Shown here in pieces: positions 25,005 through 33,815 of a stretch of 40,743 nucleotides of DNA. Both the position numbers and the translations under genes were made by a program. The notes below the pieces were generated by a model. The model was not told the origin of the DNA, did no database searches, and saw nothing but the letters and a program-made list of their open reading frames with translations. The DNA is taken from the NCBI GenBank assembly GCA_018401885.1, contig JAGYKB010000021.1, forward strand, positions 1-40,743. Reading direction: 5' to 3'. The stretch comes from Gammaproteobacteria bacterium. GTDB lineage: Bacteria; Pseudomonadota; Gammaproteobacteria; Pseudomonadales; Pseudohongiellaceae. The first letter of the stretch is position 1; each line of letters starts with the position of its first letter.

Positions 25005-26033
25005 ATGAAATCTTTTACTACCAGTGTTGTGGCAGTCCTTAGCTTCCCTTTGTTTTTGTTAACGCAGAGTCTCGCCGAGGAGCAGTCCGACGCTTGCGTC
25101 GCGGATTCGGGTATAAGCTATATCTGTGGATTGATGAACGCCGAAGACTTGCTAAGCGTCGGCGACAGTGGGTTTATCCTAACTTCAGGCATGAGCGGAG
25201 AGGGGGTGAACGGGCATCTCTATCTAATCAATACTGAAGATAACGGATGGCACGATCTCGTTAGCGCCGCTAATTTTTCTCAGAATTTAGATAGTAATTC
25301 TTATCCGAGTTGCGTGGGTCCATTTGATACCACTAATTTTTCAGCCCATGGACTTGCACTGCGAGAAACCGTCGACGGTATGTTTAATTTGTACATTACA
25401 AGTCATGGCGCAAGAGAAGCTATCGAAATTTTTGATCTGGAACTCGCAGGTGACGACGCAAAGCTAACTTGGCGAGGTTGTGTGCCGCTAGACGAATCCA
25501 TTATGCATAACAGCGTTGCGATCTTAAACGATGGCGGTTTTGCGACGACGCAATTTATGGAGTGGGAGAGAGGCATTGCAGCCTCAGTGACAGGTCAGGT
25601 CAAGGGTGGCGTTGTAGTTTGGCGACCGGGTAGTGAGCCGGCAGTAGTGAAAGGTACCGAGCTTTCTGGACCTAACGGGATAGTTGTGTCTGAAGACAAT
25701 CGTTATCTCTATGTTGCCGCGTTGGGTACGCGCGAGCTTGTGCGCTTCGATCTTAGTCAAGAACCTATCGCGAGTGACTCGGTAGCGTTAGACATTATTC
25801 TCGACAATATCCGCTGGGGCGAATCAGGCAAACTGCTCACCGCTGGAGGTAATGTCGGCGGCAATGGCTGGTCGGTGGTAGAGGTTGATGCCGCCTCGCT
25901 CGAGGCGACAAGAGTCGGAGGAATGGACGGCAACGCGATATTGCAGCGCGTTAGTTCCGCGCTACAAGTGGGCGATCAGACATGGGTTGGCACCTACAGT
26001 GGTGACCGCGTTGGGTATTTTGTTCGCAACTAG
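25005..26033 (+). CDS. Secreted paraoxonase/SMP-30-like lactonase, paralogue
   Basis: 342 residues with a Sec signal (cleavage near SLA-EE, residue 24) and no lipobox. It is a paralogue of the lipoprotein at 16598. PON-type positions: E47-D48 in NAEDLLS, H115 in SAHGLAL, N169-S170 in MHNSVAIL, N224 in PNGIVVS and D267-N268 in ILDNIRW. The Asp that follows the third ligand Asn in PON1 and in the paralogue is Ser here, so calcium binding may differ. It sits directly after the FAD dehydrogenase genes and before the TonB receptor. Opening a lactone product of that dehydrogenase is the working idea; activity is unproven. Confidence 0.75.
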   Translation: MKSFTTSVVAVLSFPLFLLTQSLAEEQSDACVADSGISYICGLMNAEDLLSVGDSGFILTSGMSGEGVNGHLYLINTEDNGWHDLVSAANFSQNLDSNSYPSCVGPFDTTNFSAHGLALRETVDGMFNLYITSHGAREAIEIFDLELAGDDAKLTWRGCVPLDESIMHNSVAILNDGGFATTQFMEWERGIAASVTGQVKGGVVVWRPGSEPAVVKGTELSGPNGIVVSEDNRYLYVAALGTRELVRFDLSQEPIASDSVALDIILDNIRWGESGKLLTAGGNVGGNGWSVVEVDAASLEATRVGGMDGNAILQRVSSALQVGDQTWVGTYSGDRVGYFVRN

Positions 26034-26251
26034 TTGAGTCGCTGGTTCAGGCATTCAACCTTCTGCAGCGCCGTCGTCTCGGCGGCCTTTTACAACCTCG
26101 ATGTAACGCGCGATAAAATTTATTTATAGTGTATTGACCACCTAGAGGATCGTATGCATGATGTAGATAGGTATTTTAGGTGCAAAAGTTGCCTAATTGC
26201 AGTTGCCCTCCTTGAAATAAAAATTAAATCAATTCAATGGGAGAAAGGCGT

Positions 26252-29200
26252 GTGAATACTATTTCTACTTCGATCAGAAAACCCCCCCTTCGTATTAACC
26301 CCCTCACCGCTGCTATATCCGTTGGCCTTGCAGTTCTCTCCGGCAACCTTCTAGCGCAAGATAATGGAGGTATCGAAGAGGTTGTGGTTACCGGGTCCTA
26401 TATTCGGCAGTCTGAAGGGTTTGCCAACGCGTCGCCTGTCACATCCTTTACGGCTGAAGACATTGAGGCCGAGGGCACGATTAACATGGCGCAGGTTGTT
26501 CAGAACCTTACGTTTAACAACGGCACTGGAGTGACCAACTCGATTCAGGGAACCACAAACCAAATCGCGAACTTCAACCTGCGCGGCTTAGGACCTCGCG
26601 CTACTCTTACGCTGGTTGACGGTAAACGTGTCGTTGAAAGTAACGTGCAGCAACTGCTTCCGACCATGGCGATGCAGCGTATGGATATTGTCACGGACGG
26701 TGCGGCTACCATTTATGGAACTGATGCCGTAGCTGGGGTTGTCAACCTCGTTCCTTATAAGTCCTATGACGGTTTCAAAATTGAGATGTATGAAGAGGGC
26801 GATAGCCGCGGCGATTATCGTCAGATCGAGACGGGCTTTTTGGGCGGTACAACCCTGGGAGATATAGATATCGTTGTTGCCGGCTCATACCGAGACGGCA
26901 GCGCGCTATCGTGGGACGATCGCCCGGAGTATGTTCGCTCAGGCTTGACCCATAACGGGGGTTCGAATCCAGGTAGCTTTATCGTACCTGTAAGGGATGC
27001 GAATGGTGACCTGAGCTACAACGCGAATGGCGTGCCGGTGACTGTTCAGAAAACCGATCCTTCCTGCGGTAAAGATGCGAGCGCAGATCAGGTGACTTTC
27101 GGAAACAACCCTTGGGGTAACCCTCTTGGTAATCGCTGCTTCTTGAGTTTTGGTGACACTCGAGATTTCATCGAAGCGATGGACACTGCTAACTTTTATA
27201 CGAATTTGAATTGGGAGGTAAGTGATGATCTCTCGTTCAACGCACAGTTTATGTATAACAGGCAGATCGTTCGGGGGCGGGAGAACCCTGGAAACCCTGG
27301 GTTCCGTGAAGACGACCTTCCCACCGTGAGGGGCGAATTACCTGGAAATACTTTCAGAGCGGTCGCGCCGGGTGGAGCAGCTCTTTACGCAGTGCCACTT
27401 CGCGATGCGAGCGGAAATATAGTAACCGACGGCTACGGACAACCGCTTCCTTTCCGCGACAATAATGGCATGGTAGCTCTCGCACAAAATCGTTTCGCCT
27501 CAATTGACTCTGATCCCCTCGGCGGTGTTCCGTTCAACGAAGATGTGCGTATAACCCAATGGCTGCCTTTTGGTAAGAACGGCATTCCGAATACGCTACC
27601 GCAGCGCATGCAGCAAGATGGCGGGCTTAATATAGAGCTCGATGACAAGCGGACATTCCGCATGTCATTTGGTGCTGATTTTACGGTGCCCTTTATTGAA
27701 GGCTGGGAGGGTACAGCGTTCTATACTTACGGCGAGACGCAAAACCTCGATGTCGGGATTCAAGATTTCAGTTTTAGCGCTGTAGAGCAAGGGCTGAACT
27801 GCGATGTCGTGAATGATGTGAGTGCTTGCTTTAATCCATTTGGTGCTGTTGATCCCCGCTTCCGGAATTCGCAGCAGGTCGCAGACGCGGTCTATACACA
27901 GTATCGAGCGAATAATACTGATCATCTGCACACATTCGATGTCATTCTTAACGGTGAGCTGCCTATCGACTACCAACTCCCCGGGGGACCGATTGCGATG
28001 GCCGTGGGGTATCAACGTCGAGAAGAGAAAGATTCGAATACGCCACCGTTGGGCGACATCCTCGGCGATCAGCTAATCGGTAACCAACAGCTTCCAAATA
28101 CGGTATCGCGCTACAGTGATTCGTATTTTGCTGAGTTTAATATGCCCGTACTGGATAACCTCGCCGTCAGTGCGTCAGTGCGAGATGAGAGCTTTAGTAC
28201 GGGCCAGGGTGAGCTTATCGATAAGTACGGAATCTCTTACCAGCCAACCGATTGGCTGAATTTAAGAGCCACGACTGGTAAGGCGTTTATCGTTCCGACA
28301 TTGCCGCAGCTCAACAGCCCTGAGTCCTGTGGCTTGAGCAACTTCGACGATCCTTTCACACCGTCTCAAGGATTTATTACCTCGTGTGCGATTGGCAATC
28401 CCAATCTCTCGCCAGAGACATCGGAAAGCACTTCGATTGGCTTTGACATAACGCTGTTCGAAAATCTCACATGGTCTGTGTCATGGAGCGAAACTGATTT
28501 TGCGGACCGTATTGTTAGCACAACAACGCAAGATATTGCGCGAAGTGACTTCCGCGCCTTTAGGGCATGGTCTGGGTTCACACCAACGGATGCGCAACCC
28601 GAACCAAGCGAATCAGAGCTTCAAGCGTGGGTAAACAGCGGTCTTGCCGATCCCAGAATTGTGAGAAATGCACTTCTTCAACCGGTCAGATTGCTCCAAT
28701 CCGATAGCAACGCATCAACAATGCTAGTCAAAGCATGGGATACAACACTGGCCTACGGCTTTGCGCTAGAAGATATCGGACTAGGCAACTGGGGTGACGT
28801 CAACATGGTGCTCAATGCCACCTATGTTGATACCTACACATTCCAACTCCAGGCTGATTCGCCACTGCGTGAAGCAGTCGGCAATCAGAATAATGACTTT
28901 GGTGCTGTCCCACCGATGCCAGAGCTTCGCGCAAACCTGAGAGTGAGTTGGGTGCTCGGGCAGCATAGTATTACTGCCACCGGACGGTATGTAGATGAGG
29001 TTATGTTCGATGCTAATGAGTTTAGCTTTCAGCGTTTCTTTCCAGGCAGCGAATGGTTAAGTACCGATGTTCTCCGAGCGTGGAGTCAGATGGATATGTT
29101 CTATAGCTACAGGGATTTTGAAGCATTGGGTGGTTCATTCAATCTCTCAGTTGGCGCTCGCAATGTGTTTGACCGGATGCCACAGAGAACCGGTATGATT

Positions 29201-29272
29201 GCAGGCGTTGAGGCGTCAATGCAGGATCCATTGGGTCGTGTCGTTTATGCACGAGTGAACTACAATTTCTAA
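26252..29272 (+). CDS. TonB-dependent outer-membrane receptor
   Basis: 1006 residues from GTG at 26252. The start at ATG 26237 overlaps the GGGAGAAAGG ribosome binding site, so GTG is preferred. A signal peptide ends near LLAQ-DN. The TonB box region is IEEVVVTGSYIR, then a plug domain with NLRGLGPRATLTLVDGKRVV and a large 22-strand-type barrel ending in the terminal aromatic VYARVNYNF. It would import a substrate too large or dilute for porins, powered by TonB. There is no N-terminal signalling extension for an anti-sigma factor. It follows the oxidation genes on the same strand after a 218-base gap, suggesting that the ligand is their substrate. The ligand itself cannot be read. Confidence 0.93.
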   Translation: MNTISTSIRKPPLRINPLTAAISVGLAVLSGNLLAQDNGGIEEVVVTGSYIRQSEGFANASPVTSFTAEDIEAEGTINMAQVVQNLTFNNGTGVTNSIQGTTNQIANFNLRGLGPRATLTLVDGKRVVESNVQQLLPTMAMQRMDIVTDGAATIYGTDAVAGVVNLVPYKSYDGFKIEMYEEGDSRGDYRQIETGFLGGTTLGDIDIVVAGSYRDGSALSWDDRPEYVRSGLTHNGGSNPGSFIVPVRDANGDLSYNANGVPVTVQKTDPSCGKDASADQVTFGNNPWGNPLGNRCFLSFGDTRDFIEAMDTANFYTNLNWEVSDDLSFNAQFMYNRQIVRGRENPGNPGFREDDLPTVRGELPGNTFRAVAPGGAALYAVPLRDASGNIVTDGYGQPLPFRDNNGMVALAQNRFASIDSDPLGGVPFNEDVRITQWLPFGKNGIPNTLPQRMQQDGGLNIELDDKRTFRMSFGADFTVPFIEGWEGTAFYTYGETQNLDVGIQDFSFSAVEQGLNCDVVNDVSACFNPFGAVDPRFRNSQQVADAVYTQYRANNTDHLHTFDVILNGELPIDYQLPGGPIAMAVGYQRREEKDSNTPPLGDILGDQLIGNQQLPNTVSRYSDSYFAEFNMPVLDNLAVSASVRDESFSTGQGELIDKYGISYQPTDWLNLRATTGKAFIVPTLPQLNSPESCGLSNFDDPFTPSQGFITSCAIGNPNLSPETSESTSIGFDITLFENLTWSVSWSETDFADRIVSTTTQDIARSDFRAFRAWSGFTPTDAQPEPSESELQAWVNSGLADPRIVRNALLQPVRLLQSDSNASTMLVKAWDTTLAYGFALEDIGLGNWGDVNMVLNATYVDTYTFQLQADSPLREAVGNQNNDFGAVPPMPELRANLRVSWVLGQHSITATGRYVDEVMFDANEFSFQRFFPGSEWLSTDVLRAWSQMDMFYSYRDFEALGGSFNLSVGARNVFDRMPQRTGMIAGVEASMQDPLGRVVYARVNYNF

Positions 29273-29291
29273 ATAGTAAGGCACTAAAATC

Positions 29292-29318
29292 GAAAAGCCC
29301 GCTTAATGCGGGCTTTTC
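29292..29318. terminator. Bidirectional intrinsic terminator after the TonB receptor gene
   Basis: GAAAAGCCCGC (29292-29302) pairs with GCGGGCTTTTC (29308-29318) around a TTAAT loop. A and T runs on opposite sides let it serve both the receptor gene and the convergent SGNH hydrolase gene. Confidence 0.9.
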
Positions 29319-29329
29319 TCGTTTTGCCG

Positions 29330-30268
29330 CTACTCTGCGCAGCGACGTGGGATCACTCGAGACTCATCAAGAGGAGCAGCGGTGACTTTGTCCTCGGAGT
29401 CGAGTTGATCAAAAGCGACTTGCTGCAGGGCTGCGACTTCGGCTGACGAAAATCCAAGCTCGTAGCCCGAGCACTCATTGCGCCCAAGTGAGCGAGGATC
29501 TTTGCCGGTGACATTACCGAAGACTACCAGTGCCTCGAGATAGTAGCCGTAGCTGCTTGCGTGGTAGTGATCCCATGTCCAAAGATCTACCTGACCGGGC
29601 GCAATACCGTCATAAGGATTTGGATCGGCAACGCCTGTCGCCATAGCGCGCGACCAGGCTTCGCCAACAGGATTTACTGAGGCGCCAATGCCCTGGGCGG
29701 CTTCGTCATAGCCCGCACGGATATCAATCGCCATTTGCTCGATGGGTGTGCCATGCCAAGGTTTGTCCTCGGGGTATACCATATCGGCACGCGACCACGT
29801 GGCGGAAAGATAGAGCTCGGTGCTTGCATTAAGACCGCGCAGAAACGCAGCCATTTCGGCAGCGGTTTCGATGAGCTTGGCGGGGTTACCCGGTGCGTCT
29901 CTGTCGAGTGTGCTAAAGCCGTGCATAACCGCATGATCCCAAGGCTGCTGACTAATCAGCTCGAGTCGGTTCTCTAGATGAAAGTCGAGGCCCGCGCCTG
30001 GATAGGTTTCTATCGACACGTCGAAGTCGAGACCAGTCTGATCGGCAAAGGATTTGAAGAGGGCGGGAACGCCGCCGGTGCCTTCTTTGTTAAGGTCGGT
30101 TACGGTATCGGCGCGGTAATAGCGCGCGGCTGAGCCATAGCCAAAGGTAAAACTGTTGCCGATAAACAAAACGCTCTCGGCCGAGTATGTAGAGCTTGCC
30201 GGCATCGCAAATAATAGCGCGGCTGCCGCCAGAGAGAGGCGATTGGCGAAATATCGAGGTGTGTTCAT
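29330..30268 (-). CDS. Exported SGNH/GDSL-type hydrolase
   Basis: 312 residues with a Sec signal (hydrophobic 11-27, cleavage near YSA-ES). FIGNSFTFG (35-43) is the block I nucleophile motif in the GNSFT variant, with S39. D233-x-x-H236 in WDHYHASSYG is the block V Asp-His. TWSR (157-160) and the glycine at 93 fall where other oxyanion elements occur. SGNH enzymes of this type are esterases, acetyl-hydrolases or lipases; DUF4886-like proteins share the GNSFT start. It is exported and faces the receptor gene across a terminator. Deacylation of a substrate before oxidation is possible, not shown. Confidence 0.72.
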   Translation of the reverse strand: MNTPRYFANRLSLAAAALLFAMPASSTYSAESVLFIGNSFTFGYGSAARYYRADTVTDLNKEGTGGVPALFKSFADQTGLDFDVSIETYPGAGLDFHLENRLELISQQPWDHAVMHGFSTLDRDAPGNPAKLIETAAEMAAFLRGLNASTELYLSATWSRADMVYPEDKPWHGTPIEQMAIDIRAGYDEAAQGIGASVNPVGEAWSRAMATGVADPNPYDGIAPGQVDLWTWDHYHASSYGYYLEALVVFGNVTGKDPRSLGRNECSGYELGFSSAEVAALQQVAFDQLDSEDKVTAAPLDESRVIPRRCAE

Positions 30269-30502
30269 GTTTTTGTTTCCTAAGGTGCAGGGCTAATAAT
30301 CTTTAGGCTTCAAGAGCGTTTTACATAGAGATTAATAGCGTAGCACCGCTTCAGCAGAAAGCCGAGCACTAAACCTGTGTCGAATTGTCAGTAATTCTGG
30401 AACAAGAGTAGACTCCCAAATCAGAACAAAATCACTTGGGATAAGCACAGATTCTAGTAGTATTAGGTCAAAGCCATAACATTCTCTTCACAGGTGTATC
30501 CT

Positions 30503-31744
30503 ATGATTAACAATAATTTCTCGAGGCGACGGTTTCTTCAGGCAGGCGGCGCTGCGGCGATTTGGGTTCCTGCGTCAGTTCGGGGCTATACCTCAAAAGA
30601 GATGCAGGATTTTTACGCAAATGGAGAGATGTCTGTCAACGTTTCTAAATGGGAGTTGGACACGCCTGCGCTGTGTGTCGATCTCGATCGCCTCGAAGGT
30701 AATCTCGATAAGATGGCAACGACGCTGTCGAACAATGGCATCGCGAGTCGCCCGCATGCTAAAACACATAAATGCCCGACGATTGCGCACATGCAGATGG
30801 CGAGAGGGTCGGTTGGCATTTGTACCGCTAAGATCAGCGAGGCCGAAGCGATGTTTCGCAACGGCATCGACCAAATACTCAATACTACCGGCAATGTTAC
30901 GCCGACAAAAATCAATCGAGCGATGGATCTGGCGCAGCAGTGCCCTGGGTTCATTCAAACGACCGATTCACAGTCTAATGCTCGTCTTTTGTCAGAGGCG
31001 GCAATAGCAAAGAATATTATTGCCGATGTGGTCGTTGACGTTGATCCGGGCATTAAACGAACAGGTACGCCATTTGGTCAACCTGCGCTGCAACTTGCGC
31101 AGCTTGTCGATCGTCTACCCGGCCTGCGGTTTAGGGGTATGCTTTGCTATGACGCGGCAGCCCAGCATGTGGTTGGCTTTCAGGCCCGCAAGATGCAAAC
31201 ACTGGAACGGATGGTTCAGGCAACCGATACCTTCAACCTGATGAAGGCGTCAGGTCTCAATGCCGAAATATTTAGCGGCGGCGGCACGGGCACTTACAAC
31301 ATTGATCACGAAACAGTGGGATTGACCGATGTGCAGGTAGGAAGCTACGTGTTTATGGATGCGCAGTATTTGTCGATAGGCGGGGAGCAAGACCTCGAAG
31401 TTTACTCTGACTTTGCTGCATCGCTCACAGTAATGACTACCGTGCTGAATGACCAATATGAAGGTCGTGCAACCTCAGATGCAGGCGCGAAAGCCTGCAC
31501 AATCAATCAGCCATGGCCCATCATCAAAGGTGAGTCCGACATGACCTATCGGTCGGGCTCGGATGAATTTGGCACCATACTCTACGGAGATAATCCGTCG
31601 CGCACTTACAAAGTGGGTGACAAGTTAGAGGTTATCGTTTCTCACTGTGACCCGGTCGTGAACCTGTATGATCAAATGTACGCGATTCGCGGTGACAAAG
31701 TCGAAGCGGTTTGGCCAATTTCAGCACGAGGAATGTCTGCTTAA
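30503..31744 (+). CDS. Tat-exported D-threonine aldolase / D-serine dehydratase-like PLP enzyme
   Basis: 413 residues from ATG 30503, which has AGG 8 bases upstream; an in-frame GTG at 30494 is less likely. The N-terminus has a clear twin-arginine motif SRRRFLQAGG (7-16) and a hydrophobic stretch. The catalytic part follows the alanine-racemase-fold DSD1/D-TA family: LDTPALCVDLDRL, the PLP lysine K87 in RPHAKTHK, SGGGTGTY for phosphate binding, and H381-x-D383 in SHCDPVVNLYD, matching the metal ligands of D-threonine aldolase. It should cleave or dehydrate a D-3-hydroxy amino acid. Export of such an enzyme is unusual, and Tat fits because PLP is loaded in the cytoplasm. Substrate unknown. Confidence 0.83.
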   Translation: MINNNFSRRRFLQAGGAAAIWVPASVRGYTSKEMQDFYANGEMSVNVSKWELDTPALCVDLDRLEGNLDKMATTLSNNGIASRPHAKTHKCPTIAHMQMARGSVGICTAKISEAEAMFRNGIDQILNTTGNVTPTKINRAMDLAQQCPGFIQTTDSQSNARLLSEAAIAKNIIADVVVDVDPGIKRTGTPFGQPALQLAQLVDRLPGLRFRGMLCYDAAAQHVVGFQARKMQTLERMVQATDTFNLMKASGLNAEIFSGGGTGTYNIDHETVGLTDVQVGSYVFMDAQYLSIGGEQDLEVYSDFAASLTVMTTVLNDQYEGRATSDAGAKACTINQPWPIIKGESDMTYRSGSDEFGTILYGDNPSRTYKVGDKLEVIVSHCDPVVNLYDQMYAIRGDKVEAVWPISARGMSA

Positions 31745-31755
31745 GCGACGCGGAC

Positions 31756-33133
31756 TTAGGCATTAAACAAGGCGCGTAAGTGAGGATTCAACATCCTTCC
31801 GTGCGGGTCTAATTCTCTCCTAAGCTCCATGAAGTCGTTGAATCGTGGATAGAGCCCAGATAGCTCTTTGTGCGTCAGGCTGTGCACTTTCCCCCAATGT
31901 GGTCGACCGCCATATTTCCAGAAAATTGGTTCTATTCGGTTAAAGTAAGGGCGGTAGTCTTCGCTGTGCTATCTGATGGATTGAAATAGTGGCGTGGGAG
32001 TGCTCGCCGTAAGACATACTAAGCCAGTCTTTATCGGCGCCCACGTAGCGGTATTCCAACACAAACTGCACGTCGATTTTCTCATCGTATATAGTTTTCA
32101 AAATTTCCCGCAGGCATTCTGCCCCTACCTCGGCAGCCACCGAGTATTCCATTTCATTAAAGCGGCTATTGCGCACGTTCGAGAGGATTTTATGTGAAAC
32201 ATCGACCGACTCGGTCGCTTGAATACGCGAAGCCGTTGCGTTACTCATTCGCCTACGTTCGGCCGGAGTAGGGTTGTCGCTTAATCCAAGTGATTCGGCG
32301 ATTGAGGCATCGTCGCTGGGCACAGCTTCTACCTCGATCTGGCCGATCGGCTCGTCGGTTTCATCGATCGAAAGCACTAATGAATAGTCGGAGTAGACCA
32401 ATGGAAATATTTCGAAATGGCGGTGTGACGCAGCCAGTTCGTCAAAATTTTCCAGAATCTCTTCGGTTGGCGCGGCCCATTCGCGTTTCTTTAATTTGTA
32501 GGACTCGCGGTTTTGCATCGTCACCTGAGTCACGATACCAAGGGCGCCAACGTTGACCCGCGCTGCATGCAGTAGGTCTTGGTTAGTTGAGTTGATGTCC
32601 ATAATCTCGCCGCTCGGAGTGACAAGGCGCAGTGAGGCGACAAAGGCCGACAATGCTTGAAGAGTGACGCCCGTGCCATGAGTGCCCGTAGCGATAGCGC
32701 CTGCGACCGTTTGCCTGTCAATATCGGGCAGGTTGATCATGCCCTGCCCGATTGCGGCGAGAGGGTCGCCTAGATCGCCAAGCCGCGATCCTGCTCCGAT
32801 CGTTGCTTGTTTCGTCTCGGCATCGTAGTCGAGTATGCCGCTGAGCCGATCAATAACAATTAGGTGCCCATCGGTGGGCACAAGCGGGCTAAAAGAATGG
32901 CTTGAGCCAACAGGACGGATGGTGCCGCTTGTCTTTTTTAACAAACTGCTAAGCTGGTCTTCGCTGCCGATGTCATAGCGGCCAGCAGGCTGGCAGGTCT
33001 GCCCGCCAGACCAATTGCTCCAGGGAACTGACTCAGCAAAGACGCCACCTTTGAACGCGTAACCACCAACACCACTAAATAACGCTGCCTTGACGCTTGA
33101 AGCGAGAAACGAGCGGCGTGAAATCTTTCTCAT
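31756..33133 (-). pseudogene. Tat-exported D-arabinono-lactone oxidase-type FAD oxidoreductase, frameshifted near C-terminus
   Basis: The first frame gives about 394 residues from ATG 33133 and stops at 31940. Tat motif SRRSFLASS (5-13); H79 in GSSHSFSP is the usual covalent FAD histidine; GTHGTG is at 150-155. The family's C-terminal block continues in another frame, EDYRPYFNRI...RPHWGKVH...LDPHGRMLNPHLRALF, to a TAA at 31756. The break is at about 31969-31972 (CTAT on the plus strand), where one extra base after SIHQ would account for it. Repaired length is 458 residues. It may be a genuine inactivation or a sequencing error. ATG overlaps the cytochrome stop by one base (TGATG), so it is coupled to its likely electron acceptor. 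Confidence 0.82.
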
Positions 33134-33522
33134 CACTTAACTCCTGCCATAAAGTCGATCATCACGCGAAAGTCAGCGGCCTCACAGCTCATGCAATAGC
33201 CTAGGGGTGGCATGGAATTGATACCATTAACGACGCTGCTGAACAGGGCAGCGTCACCTTTTTGGAGCCGTTGCTGCCATTCTTCAGTGTCGCCTATGAT
33301 CGGCGCATCGGCTTCGCCGGTTATATGGCATAAAGCGCAGCTGCGTGCCCACTTCGCCATTGCCCCAGAGCCTGCGGAATTGCTCATGCTGGGGTTAGTC
33401 ACGCTCAGGCCATCGCCGACGAGGTTGGGTTCAGCCGCGCTGAGGGAGGTGCTCAGTAGCAAGAGGATACAGGCTAGTGAGAGCATTCTGAGTATGAGCA
33501 TTCTGAGCGATAGGGCCTTCAT
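33133..33522 (-). CDS. Cytochrome c5-like monohaem c-type cytochrome
   Basis: 129 residues with a signal peptide (about 1-29). One haem-binding motif, CALCH (62-66), with M104 in INSMPPLGYC as the probable distal ligand. C110 and C113 match the extra cysteine pair typical of the c5 class. It would be a soluble or loosely bound periplasmic electron carrier. Its stop overlaps the start of the FAD oxidoreductase gene by one base, which argues that it accepts electrons from that enzyme and possibly from the other dehydrogenases nearby. A near-perfect direct repeat of GAGCATTCTGAG within the signal peptide region (about 33482-33509) yields the repeated RMLxL. Confidence 0.87.
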   Translation of the reverse strand: MKALSLRMLILRMLSLACILLLLSTSLSAAEPNLVGDGLSVTNPSMSNSAGSGAMAKWARSCALCHITGEADAPIIGDTEEWQQRLQKGDAALFSSVVNGINSMPPLGYCMSCEAADFRVMIDFMAGVK

Positions 33523-33815
33523 AGAGGGTCTCTCTGCGTGTGTTGAAGTCTATGCAATCTTTCCGACAGGCTTTGGTGGTAATTCATTAGCTAAAAGAGC
33601 TACTTAGATAGCCTTCCACTCTACTTAAAAAGAGGGCGCGCAGGCAATAGTAGGGTAGCTGCAGAATAAATCGAATAATACTGGACTCTTCGGCCACATA
33701 AGATTAAATTCCCGTTCCGAAAATCTTACCTCAAACGCCAGGTTTGCTGGATTGGTAAATCACTGAATTTATTCAGCTTTGACTGAACCCAACTGGACGC
33801 TAGTTTACTATTTCC

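Noticed and set aside
26066..26095. Possible terminator after the secreted paraoxonase-like gene (CGCCG/CGGCG stem)
   Set aside because: Only five paired bases with a six-base loop and GCCTTTT after it; too weak to call.
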